Below are positions 1-5,549 of a stretch of DNA of 8,461 bases, in pieces. The notes beneath the pieces are model-generated. The model was given only the letters and a program-made list of their open reading frames with translations, was not told where the DNA came from and searched no databases. The position numbers and the translations under genes are program-made. Position 1 is the first letter of the stretch. The number at the start of each line of letters is the position of its first letter. This DNA comes from an uncultured Bacteroidales bacterium. Lineage in GTDB: Bacteria > Bacteroidota > Bacteroidia > Bacteroidales > Paludibacteraceae. The stretch covers positions 1 to 8,461 of the forward strand of contig CALZHO010000026.1 in NCBI GenBank assembly GCA_945787425.1, read 5' to 3'.

Positions 1-873
1 GAGTTTGTTGCCCACCACCATACCTTGCATCATGATAGGCACAGCGCATGGATAAGATGCCCAATTGGTTTCCACAAACTGGTCATAAGTATATTTTATA
101 TCATACGGACCACCACCCGCGAACACACGGCGAATCTTGATGGGGTGGTCGTGGTGCTCTATCTCGTGTTGTACCGCCATCGTGGTAGCACCTCCCTGCG
201 AATAGCCCATGAGGTAAATATCGTCGTGCTCGGGTGCACAACCTGCTTTTTCCAAAAATGGCACCACCGCATAGTACATATCCAGTACATTGCGAGCTGT
301 AATATCCATCACCAAATAGGGGTGGATATGATCCGCTGTTACACCATATCCCAAATAGTCGGGAATAATCAATGCGTATCCCAGTTTCACCAACAAGCCT
401 TCCAGTGAAAAGATATTGCTTGGTGCTTCTCTATTGCTGGCTATGGTGTAATGGGACACCAGTATATAACGCTTGATAGGCCCTTTAGCGGGCAGAATCA
501 CCTTGCCTGACAGCATGATTGGCTCTCCCTCTAAATCAATGGAAGGATATATACCACTCAACTCTATTGCAGTAGTCATCTTGCTGAAATCCAGCAATTG
601 TTGCATGACAATATTCACTGTCGTAGAAGTCGCACGTTGTGGTCCATGAATAGGTGAGTTGGCAACACTATCTGAGCTTGTATGTATGCCCCAAGCGGCT
701 AATTGATTGGGCTCTTGTACCAGTTGTTGCATATCGGTGGTTTTTTGTGTTGTGACACGAAACATACCATCCTTCACCAAACTTGTATCTGTGAAATCCA
801 CAAAATGCCAATCGCCCATCTGACAACCAGTCAGCAGCAATAATGCACCTAATATGTATATTACCTTTTTCAT
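1..873 (-). CDS. Secreted lipoprotein alpha/beta hydrolase (esterase/lipase-like), 3' end cut by window edge
   Basis: An open frame of 291 codons reads without a stop from the ATG at 873 to the left edge, so the C-terminus is missing. The N-terminus is a lipoprotein signal: KK, a hydrophobic run, then lipobox LTGC with Cys17. After a variable segment (about 20-95) comes an alpha/beta-hydrolase core: a strand-rich region 115-140, PDYLGYG at 171-177, and the nucleophile elbow GYSQGG with Ser225. The acid and His of the triad would lie in the missing part. This is expected to be a lipid-anchored esterase or lipase-like serine hydrolase of the cell envelope; the layout resembles secretory-lipase families, but the substrate cannot be told. 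The start follows a purine-rich site (GAGGCAGGAA) and lies 28 nt after the stop of the barrel gene, so the two are probably co-transcribed. Fold confidence is high, substrate unknown. Confidence 0.85.
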   Translation of the reverse strand, partial: MKKVIYILGALLLLTGCQMGDWHFVDFTDTSLVKDGMFRVTTQKTTDMQQLVQEPNQLAAWGIHTSSDSVANSPIHGPQRATSTTVNIVMQQLLDFSKMTTAIELSGIYPSIDLEGEPIMLSGKVILPAKGPIKRYILVSHYTIASNREAPSNIFSLEGLLVKLGYALIIPDYLGYGVTADHIHPYLVMDITARNVLDMYYAVVPFLEKAGCAPEHDDIYLMGYSQGGATTMAVQHEIEHHDHPIKIRRVFAGGGPYDIKYTYDQFVETNWASYPCAVPIMMQGMVVGNKL

Positions 874-901
874 TTCCTGCCTCTAACATTTAATCTCTAT
901 C

Positions 902-1852
902 CTACAACCTGCATCCCACGCTCGCTGTGAAAATACGCGACCCCAGCATATAGACTTCGTTGCTACTCATAAACGACAACATACCACCCACTTCCACGCT
1001 GCCAAAGAATCGCCCTTTTCCTACACGCATTCCCAACAATGAGATATTCACTGCGGGAGCAAAAGCCGTTGTGCGACCTTTATAATCGGTTTCCGTACTG
1101 GTATTGATGTTCAATCCTAAACCTAAAGCGGAATATAGCGACACATATTCTGAATGGAAATAGGAAAAACGCACAGTCGGTATCACAGCAATATTATGCG
1201 CACTTTGTTTTGTTTCGCGATCTATTTCTTTGCCTTGTCCATCGCGTGTCACATTATTCCACAGTACACCCGAATAATCCACTTGCATACCTACGCTATA
1301 CCAATAACCAAAATTATATAGATATTCGACAAACCAGTGTTGCGTATAGTGATAGTTTTCCTTATATGTGGCGGTATAATCATTGGGTAAGATAGTGGGG
1401 TAGGGTTTTTCTTGCCAGATTAGAGTTTCAAACATCATATCTCCCCAACCTATGCGTATTTCATGTGGCATAGAATCTATGATGGCAAAAGTCTCAACCC
1501 GCACACTATCGCGCAATCGTCGTACTTCGGAATTCATTTTTGTACGTGTTTCACGCCATGTGTAGCGCATCCAGTTGCGCATCTCACGTACATCGCGCCA
1601 TCGGTAGTGATAATCGTCCTCATCATTGGGGGCTGAATCTACTATTGCTAACGTATCTACCACAGTAGAATCTGCAACCACAGTATCGACAGATGCTGAA
1701 TCGACAACGATAGTCTCCTCTGCTACTGAATCTGTGGTACGCATGTCTTCCACAATCACGTCATCATCAAAGTAAACAATCACGTTTTGTGCTGCTGATG
1801 ACATACACATCAGCAACACAAAGCATAATAATATCCAAGGGTGACTTTTCAT
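902..1852 (-). CDS. Probable outer-membrane beta-barrel protein with acidic Val/Asp/Ser-rich N-terminal region
   Basis: The product is 316 aa from the chosen ATG. Residues 1-21 form a signal peptide (MKSHPW, a hydrophobic core, SSAAQ). Residues 28-80 are acidic and low in complexity, with degenerate VDS/VDT/ADS units (VVDS, VADS, IVDS). Residues 83-125 are charged and probably helical. From about 130 on, alternating aromatic and polar strands with Gly-rich turns (YLYNFGYWYSVG, LYSALGLGLN) suggest a small outer-membrane barrel. No enzyme motif is seen. A GTG at 1894 would add 14 residues, but the promoter-like motif at 1893-1908 predicts transcription starting near 1881, inside that extension, so the ATG at 1852 is preferred. 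It is the first gene of a likely two-gene unit with the lipoprotein hydrolase. The family is unrecognised; the surface location is inferred. Confidence 0.75.
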   Translation of the reverse strand: MKSHPWILLCFVLLMCMSSAAQNVIVYFDDDVIVEDMRTTDSVAEETIVVDSASVDTVVADSTVVDTLAIVDSAPNDEDDYHYRWRDVREMRNWMRYTWRETRTKMNSEVRRLRDSVRVETFAIIDSMPHEIRIGWGDMMFETLIWQEKPYPTILPNDYTATYKENYHYTQHWFVEYLYNFGYWYSVGMQVDYSGVLWNNVTRDGQGKEIDRETKQSAHNIAVIPTVRFSYFHSEYVSLYSALGLGLNINTSTETDYKGRTTAFAPAVNISLLGMRVGKGRFFGSVEVGGMLSFMSSNEVYMLGSRIFTASVGCRL

Positions 1853-1892
1853 TGGTCTTGTTTTTAGGCAATACGACTTGTTGTTCTTTTCC

Positions 1893-1908
1893 ACAAATTT
1901 AATGCCAA
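1893..1908 (-). promoter_or_regulatory. Sigma-54-like promoter motif (copy 3) before the barrel gene
   Basis: The minus strand reads TTGGCATTAAATTTGT, with GG-N10-GT spacing as in -24/-12 promoters. Predicted start is near 1881, giving a leader of about 29 nt before the ATG at 1852. The same bases also contain TAAATTTG, a match to the Bacteroidota -7 box TAnnTTTG, but no good TTTG lies about 20 nt upstream (only a weak TGTG). Either sigma factor could be responsible. The motif agrees with the copies at 4602 and 5355. It lies in the 27-nt gap between the pepD stop and the longest possible barrel-gene start. Confidence 0.45.
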
Positions 1909-1921
1909 TCTGCTAATTTTA

Positions 1922-3361
1922 TCACAGTTCTTTTAGGGTAGCCAATAGAAAATCGTAGAACTTCGCTACCGATGCTATATTCACGCGTTCATCTGGCGAG
2001 TGAGGGTGTTTGATGGTAGGACCAAACGAAATCATATCCATACCTGGATAATTTCTGCCAATGATACCGCACTCCAATCCTGCGTGGATAATGATCACGC
2101 GGGGCTCTACGCCATAGTTGCTCTGGTACGTATTTTTCATCACTTCCAGAATATGACTCTTCAGATTAGGTTTCCAACCTGGATACGAGCCCGAGAACTC
2201 TACGTCTGCACCTGCCATAGCAAATACCGAGTGAATAATCTCTTGCAACTCCTCTTTGCGCGATTCGACTGACGAGCGGGTCAAGCACATCACCGTCACG
2301 CAGTCGTCTGTAGTGGTCAACATGGCGAGGTTGTTGCTGGTTTCTACCACCTCTGGCATTTCTGGTATCACGCGATATACGCCATGAGGGCATGCGGTAA
2401 CGGCATGAATCAAGAAATCTTGTACATCCTCTGGCAACTCCATACTTGGACATGCCACCTCCTCTGCGGTCAAGCGGATATTGTCCTCTACACCGTCATA
2501 TTCCGCCACGAACAAGTCTTCATATTCTGCCACCAAATCCATAATATCTTCCACACCTTCAGCAGGTACTGTAATGATAGCAGATGCCTCGCGTGGAATC
2601 GCGTTGCGCAAACTACCACCCTCCACACTTGCCAAACGTGCCTCGTAGTTCGCCACCGCCTCTTTCAAGAAACGGAACAGCAGCTTATTGGCATTGGCGC
2701 GTTGCAAATGAATATCACAACCCGAGTGACCTCCCTTGCAACCTGTGATGCTTACTTTTACAGCCACATCGCCTTCCTCTACTTCTACTGGCGTGTATGC
2801 AAACTTAGCAGTAGTATCCACACCACCTGCACAGCCAACATATAATTCACCCTCTGCTTCAGAATCCAGATTGAGCAATGTCTTGCCTTGCAACATACCA
2901 CCTTCCAATGCGAATGCACCGTACATACCTGTTTCCTCATCTACGGTCACCAACATCTCCAACGGTGGGTGTACCGCGTTCTTATCCTCCAAAATTGCCA
3001 TAGCAGCGGCTACGCCGATGCCGTTGTCTGCGCCCAATGTCGTACCTTTGGCTGTCACCCATTCGCCATCTACGTATGCTTGAATAGGATCTTTCTCGAA
3101 GTCGAATACGGTGTCGTTATTTTTTTGTGGCACCATATCCATATGACCTTGCAGAATCACGCCAGGATGGTTTTCATAACCAGGACTGGCAGGCTTGCGG
3201 ATAATCACATTGCCGATGCTATCTACAATGGTTTCTAAACCGAGTGAACGACCAAAATCTGCCAAGAACGCAGATACTTCTTCTTTCTTGCCCGATGGAC
3301 GGGGAATCTGTGTCAGACTATGGAAATGATTCCATACTGCTTGTGGTTGTAAATTTTTCAT
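1922..3361 (-). CDS. pepD: Aminoacyl-histidine dipeptidase (cytosol nonspecific dipeptidase, M20 family)
   Basis: The 479-aa product is close to E. coli PepD in length (about 485). It is a cytosolic two-metal peptidase that splits dipeptides, classically Xaa-His including carnosine. Visible motifs: GHMDMVP with metal His73 and catalytic Asp75, GADNGIG with bridging Asp112, DEETG with catalytic Glu142 and metal Glu143, NLDSE with Asp166, and HPHSPDE with the likely last metal ligand His454. The middle (about 190-390) is the lid/dimerisation domain; GCKGGHSGCDI near 208-218 is typical of the family. All expected catalytic residues are present. The start is secured by a strong Shine-Dalgarno, GGAAGGAG (3367-3374), five bases before ATG, the clearest in the window. 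It lies 54 nt downstream of ansA on the same strand and is probably co-transcribed from the ansA promoter. Confidence 0.95.
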   Translation of the reverse strand: MKNLQPQAVWNHFHSLTQIPRPSGKKEEVSAFLADFGRSLGLETIVDSIGNVIIRKPASPGYENHPGVILQGHMDMVPQKNNDTVFDFEKDPIQAYVDGEWVTAKGTTLGADNGIGVAAAMAILEDKNAVHPPLEMLVTVDEETGMYGAFALEGGMLQGKTLLNLDSEAEGELYVGCAGGVDTTAKFAYTPVEVEEGDVAVKVSITGCKGGHSGCDIHLQRANANKLLFRFLKEAVANYEARLASVEGGSLRNAIPREASAIITVPAEGVEDIMDLVAEYEDLFVAEYDGVEDNIRLTAEEVACPSMELPEDVQDFLIHAVTACPHGVYRVIPEMPEVVETSNNLAMLTTTDDCVTVMCLTRSSVESRKEELQEIIHSVFAMAGADVEFSGSYPGWKPNLKSHILEVMKNTYQSNYGVEPRVIIIHAGLECGIIGRNYPGMDMISFGPTIKHPHSPDERVNIASVAKFYDFLLATLKEL

Positions 3362-3373
3362 TATATCTCCTTC

Positions 3374-3415
3374 CTTTAAACTTTAAATACTAAACACTAA
3401 ACTCTAAACTCTAAA
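3374..3415. repeat. Tandem 7-bp repeat filling the ansA-pepD gap
   Basis: Six contiguous heptamers: ctttaaa, ctttaaa, tactaaa, cactaaa, ctctaaa, ctctaaa (plus strand). On the coding strand these read TTTAGAG twice, TTTAGTG, TTTAGTA, then TTTAAAG twice. The array starts at the base after the ansA stop codon and ends at the pepD Shine-Dalgarno. Because 7 is not a multiple of 3, the TAG in the TTTAG units falls in all three frames. It shares its period, but not its sequence, with the three tracts near and inside priA. Confidence 0.85.
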
Positions 3416-4453
3416 CTATTCCACCGTCATTTCTCCGCAGAGAGATACCGATAGCATTTTCTTTACTTTTTCCATGTTGTTGCCATGTTCGCCCAGCACA
3501 TGCATCATTTTTGTGAGCAATGCCTCGGTGGTAATATCATAACCCGATATCACCCCTGCTTTCATTAGATTCAAGCTCACAGCATATTGTCCCATGCTTA
3601 CTGAGCCCGTATTGCATTGTGTCTTATTTACGATGACTACACCGCGTTCCACTGCTGCTCGCAGACGTTCGTAGAGCCAATCATATGTAGGAGCATTGCC
3701 CGAACCAAACGTTTCTAATACTACGCCACGCAAGTCGGGTATATCCAATACGGATGCTACCACTGATTCGGTAATGCCAGGGAAAAGTTTGAGAATAGCG
3801 ACACGCGTATCAAAACGTTCATATACATGCAACCCGCGTGCTGTATTGCCTATTGATTGTATCAACGGACGATTATATGTAATATGTACTCCCGCACGCG
3901 CGAGCGCGGGATAATTATAGGAATTGAATGCTGAGAAATGTTCGGCATTGCGCTTTGTCGCACGATTCCCACGATACAATTCGCCGTCCATATATACAGT
4001 TACTTCGGGTACGATTGCTTTGCCTTCTGTATCGTATGCAACGGCAATTTCAATGGCTGTTAATAGATTCTCTTTGGCATCCGAGCGTAGCACACCTACG
4101 GGCAATTGACTACCTGTGAATACCACGGGTTTGCATAGGTTTTCCAACATAAAACTCAATGCCGATGCCGAGTATGCCATCGTATCGGTACCATGCAAAA
4201 TCACGAATCCATCGTACGCATCGTAATGTTGTTGCACTATTTGTGCCATTTGTCGCCAATTGTCGGGATTCAAATCCGAAGAATCCAGCAATGGCTCAAA
4301 TGGAATCATATCTACCGTTATATCGCTTGCAAACAATTCTGGAACATAGGTCTTGAATGTCTGCATGTCTGCGGGGTGTAACGCACCCGTTTCGGTGTCG
4401 CGTATCATCGAAATGGTACCCCCAGTGAATAGTAATAGTACTTTTCTTGACAT
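3416..4453 (-). CDS. ansA: Cytoplasmic type I L-asparaginase
   Basis: The product is 345 aa (E. coli AnsA is about 338). It hydrolyses L-asparagine to aspartate and ammonia. Visible motifs: FTGGTIS with nucleophile Thr13, the substrate loop LLDSSD at 56-60, HGTDTM with Thr89 and Asp90, and RATKRNAEHF with Lys167, together the Thr-Thr-Asp-Lys set of the family. No signal peptide is present when the start is taken at 4453, which fits the cytoplasmic type. The frame is open for 36 more codons upstream (to 4561), but a full promoter (4486-4517) lies inside that stretch, and the added residues would be an odd Cys/Phe-rich leader, so 4453 is preferred. It heads an operon with pepD; both release amino acids, and ammonia in the case of AnsA. 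It is divergent from the response regulator. Confidence 0.93.
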   Translation of the reverse strand: MSRKVLLLFTGGTISMIRDTETGALHPADMQTFKTYVPELFASDITVDMIPFEPLLDSSDLNPDNWRQMAQIVQQHYDAYDGFVILHGTDTMAYSASALSFMLENLCKPVVFTGSQLPVGVLRSDAKENLLTAIEIAVAYDTEGKAIVPEVTVYMDGELYRGNRATKRNAEHFSAFNSYNYPALARAGVHITYNRPLIQSIGNTARGLHVYERFDTRVAILKLFPGITESVVASVLDIPDLRGVVLETFGSGNAPTYDWLYERLRAAVERGVVIVNKTQCNTGSVSMGQYAVSLNLMKAGVISGYDITTEALLTKMMHVLGEHGNNMEKVKKMLSVSLCGEMTVE

Positions 4454-4485
4454 AATAAGAATGTTTTGACTATCCAATAACGCTG

Positions 4486-4517
4486 CAAAGTTACATAAAA
4501 AAATGCATATTGGCAAA
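4486..4517 (-). promoter_or_regulatory. Housekeeping Bacteroidota promoter of ansA-pepD
   Basis: On the minus strand the -33 box TTTG (4514-4517) is followed by exactly 20 nt and the -7 box TAACTTTG (4486-4493), a perfect match to TTTG/TAnnTTTG. Transcription should begin near 4482, leaving a leader of about 28 nt before the ATG at 4453. The spacing equals that of the priA promoter. Confidence 0.85.
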
Positions 4518-4601
4518 CAAAATGTGCAAAAGTTTCTTTTTAATTGCATTTTATTGTCCATAGGGATAGAATGTAATTGTAATTTTTATATTTATCAACT
4601 T

Positions 4602-4617
4602 TTGGCATAGTATTTGT
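4602..4617 (+). promoter_or_regulatory. Sigma-54-like promoter motif (copy 1) before the response regulator
   Basis: TTGGCATAGTATTTGT has GG (4604-4605), ten bases, then GT (4616-4617), the -24/-12 geometry of RpoN promoters. The predicted start near 4629 gives a 23-nt leader to the ATG at 4652. TATTT-GTT-AAATA (4611-4623), a short dyad, overlaps the -12 side. Alternative: TTTG at 4613-4616 with N21 and TATTTTTC (4638-4645) is a weaker housekeeping promoter with one mismatch, which would give a nearly leaderless message. No Shine-Dalgarno precedes the ATG. Confidence 0.45.
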
Positions 4618-4651
4618 TAAATACCTTATAAAATTTGTATTTTTCGCAATC

Positions 4652-5335
4652 ATGACAACAATCAATCACATACTACTTGCTGAGGATGATGTTAACCTCT
4701 CTACTGTTTTAGCGGATTATCTACGGAGTAGGGATTTTCAAGTCACTACTGTTGCTGATGGGCAAGAAGCATGGGAAACGCTTTCGAAAAAGCATTTCGA
4801 TGTTTTGCTCACGAATATATCAATGCCCAAGATGAATGGTTGGCAGTTAATAAAAGCGGTTCGGGAGAGTAATCAACAACTGCCTATTATTATCATAAGT
4901 GCCAAAACTGACAGAGAAGATATTATTCGTGGCTACCAATTAGGTTGCGATGATTACCTTACCAAACCTTTCTCTATGGATATCCTTATTTGCAAGATTG
5001 AGGCGATACTGCGCAGATACCGCATGGCCAATCAGTCCGACGAAATGGAGTTTGACCTCAATGGTCTGCATTTCGATGCTGTACGCCAGACGTTAGGTGA
5101 CAGACGACTGAGTGCGCGCGAGAACGAGCTCTTGCTCATGCTTTGCCAGAATATGGATAAGACGGTAGAACGCAGCCGCATTCTGATGACGATTTGGGGC
5201 AGCGAAACCTATTTTAATTCGCGCTCATTGAGTGTCTATGTGAATCACCTGCGCAATTATCTTGGCAAGGATAATTTGATAAAAATTCTTAGCGTACATG
5301 GAAAAGGGTATAAATTGGTTAAAATGAACGAATAA
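4652..5335 (+). CDS. Orphan OmpR/RprY-type response regulator lacking the phosphoacceptor Asp
   Basis: The 227-aa product is a DNA-binding response regulator resembling Bacteroides RprY. The receiver domain spans about 5-120: acidic pocket EDD (11-13), switch Ser83, and TKPFS with Lys105. The phosphoacceptor position, in the segment FDVLLTNISMPKMNGW, is Asn55 (codon AAT at 4814-4816) where the family has Asp; otherwise the receiver looks intact. A winged-helix C-terminal domain (about 133-225) has the recognition-helix region near FNSRSLSVYVNHLR and ends with the wing HGKGYKL. No histidine kinase lies beside it: ansA is divergent and priA follows. The protein may act without phosphorylation, or may be switched by another input. 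Its gene is bracketed by two copies of a TTGGCA...TTTGT motif, suggesting autoregulation. Family assignment is sure; orthology to RprY is not. Confidence 0.93.
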   Translation: MTTINHILLAEDDVNLSTVLADYLRSRDFQVTTVADGQEAWETLSKKHFDVLLTNISMPKMNGWQLIKAVRESNQQLPIIIISAKTDREDIIRGYQLGCDDYLTKPFSMDILICKIEAILRRYRMANQSDEMEFDLNGLHFDAVRQTLGDRRLSARENELLLMLCQNMDKTVERSRILMTIWGSETYFNSRSLSVYVNHLRNYLGKDNLIKILSVHGKGYKLVKMNE

Positions 5336-5338
5336 GTA

Positions 5339-5359
5339 GCCAATATAGTTGAGATTGGC
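5339..5359. repeat. Inverted repeat GCCAAT-N9-ATTGGC after the response regulator
   Basis: A perfect 6-bp stem (5339-5344 with 5354-5359) starts just after the regulator stop codon. Its right arm shares TTGGC with the -24 element of the next motif. It has no T-run, so it is a poor terminator; it could be an operator or a weak hairpin in the regulator mRNA. Confidence 0.5.
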
Positions 5360-5370
5360 ACGATATTTGT
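5355..5370 (+). promoter_or_regulatory. Sigma-54-like promoter motif (copy 2) downstream of the response regulator
   Basis: TTGGCACGATATTTGT fits the RpoN consensus YTGGCACGRNNNTTGCW at every fixed position shown except C to T at -12; GG (5357-5358) and GT (5369-5370) are ten bases apart. A TTGT -12 element is also found in the E. coli pspA promoter as I recall it. The predicted start is near 5382. It shares the downstream AAATAC with copy 1 and a dyad TATTT-GT-AAATA (5364-5375). No gene begins soon after it; a terminator lies about 50 nt beyond the predicted start. Confidence 0.5.
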
Positions 5371-5381
5371 AAATACATAAG

Positions 5382-5465
5382 CAAAGCGCAAGTAATTGTG
5401 TTATTTAATAAATAGTGTTTTTCATAATGGAAAAAGAGTTCGATGTGATATCGCGCTCTTTTTTT
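5382..5465 (+). ncRNA. Candidate small RNA between a sigma-54-like motif and a terminator
   Basis: Inferred only from layout: predicted start about 5382 from the motif at 5355-5370, and predicted end at the T-run of the hairpin at 5431-5465, giving about 84 nt. The 5' half is AT-rich and apparently unstructured, the 3' half is the terminator stem. Short frames inside it (GTG 5415, ATG 5427) are in frame with priA but run through the terminator, so they are not convincing genes. It could instead be merely the 3' tail of the regulator mRNA. Confidence 0.3.
5431..5465 (+). terminator. Rho-independent terminator upstream of priA
   Basis: AAAAAGAG (5431-5438) pairs with CTCTTTTT (5456-5463), and the inner CGAT (5441-5444) pairs with ATCG (5450-5453) around a 5-nt loop; two unmatched or wobble positions separate the stems. 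A run of seven T (5459-5465) follows. It would end transcripts from the response regulator and from the 5355 motif, insulating them from the priA promoter 45 nt further on. The A-tract on the left arm makes weak function on the minus strand possible. Confidence 0.65.
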
Positions 5466-5469
5466 CTTG

Positions 5470-5497
5470 CCCATATCCCATACCCATTACCCCATAT
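5470..5497. repeat. Tandem 7-bp repeat before the priA promoter
   Basis: Four contiguous heptamers: cccatat, cccatac, ccattac, cccatat, then ccaacaa. The array occupies most of the space between the terminator T-run and the -33 box of priA. It is similar to the CCAATAT/CCAATAG heptamers found inside priA. Confidence 0.75.
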
Positions 5498-5509
5498 CCA
5501 ACAAAAAAA

Positions 5510-5541
5510 TTTGCACACTTGCAAATTTTTTACTACCTTTG
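5510..5541 (+). promoter_or_regulatory. Housekeeping Bacteroidota promoter of priA
   Basis: TTTG at 5510-5513, a 20-nt spacer, and TACCTTTG at 5534-5541 match TTTG/TAnnTTTG perfectly. Transcription should begin about 5545, only about five bases before the priA ATG, so the message is almost leaderless and lacks a Shine-Dalgarno. This placement decides the priA start. Confidence 0.85.
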
Positions 5542-5549
5542 CGCCAGAA

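Noticed and set aside
25..408. Plus-strand frame of 127 codons
   Set aside because: Antisense to the hydrolase coding region, which has a clear GYSQGG motif; no recognisable protein.
668..889. Minus-strand frame of 73 codons
   Set aside because: It overlaps the start of the lipoprotein hydrolase in another frame and shows no domain or signal; the 873 start has a lipobox.
2384..2845. Plus-strand frames antisense to pepD
   Set aside because: pepD has all catalytic motifs on the other strand; these are compositional shadows rich in Cys/His.
4510..4525. Possible further sigma-54 motif, plus strand, TTGGCAAACAAAATGT
   Set aside because: GG-N10-GT spacing fits, but the -12 part lacks TTTG/TTG, and the bases overlap the ansA -33 box.
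4454..4561. N-terminal extension of ansA
   Set aside because: The ansA promoter lies inside it and the next Met gives the normal type I asparaginase start.
5415..5549. N-terminal extension of priA from GTG 5415 or ATG 5427
   Set aside because: It contains the terminator, a heptamer array and a perfect housekeeping promoter; ATG 5550 fits the PriA N-terminus.
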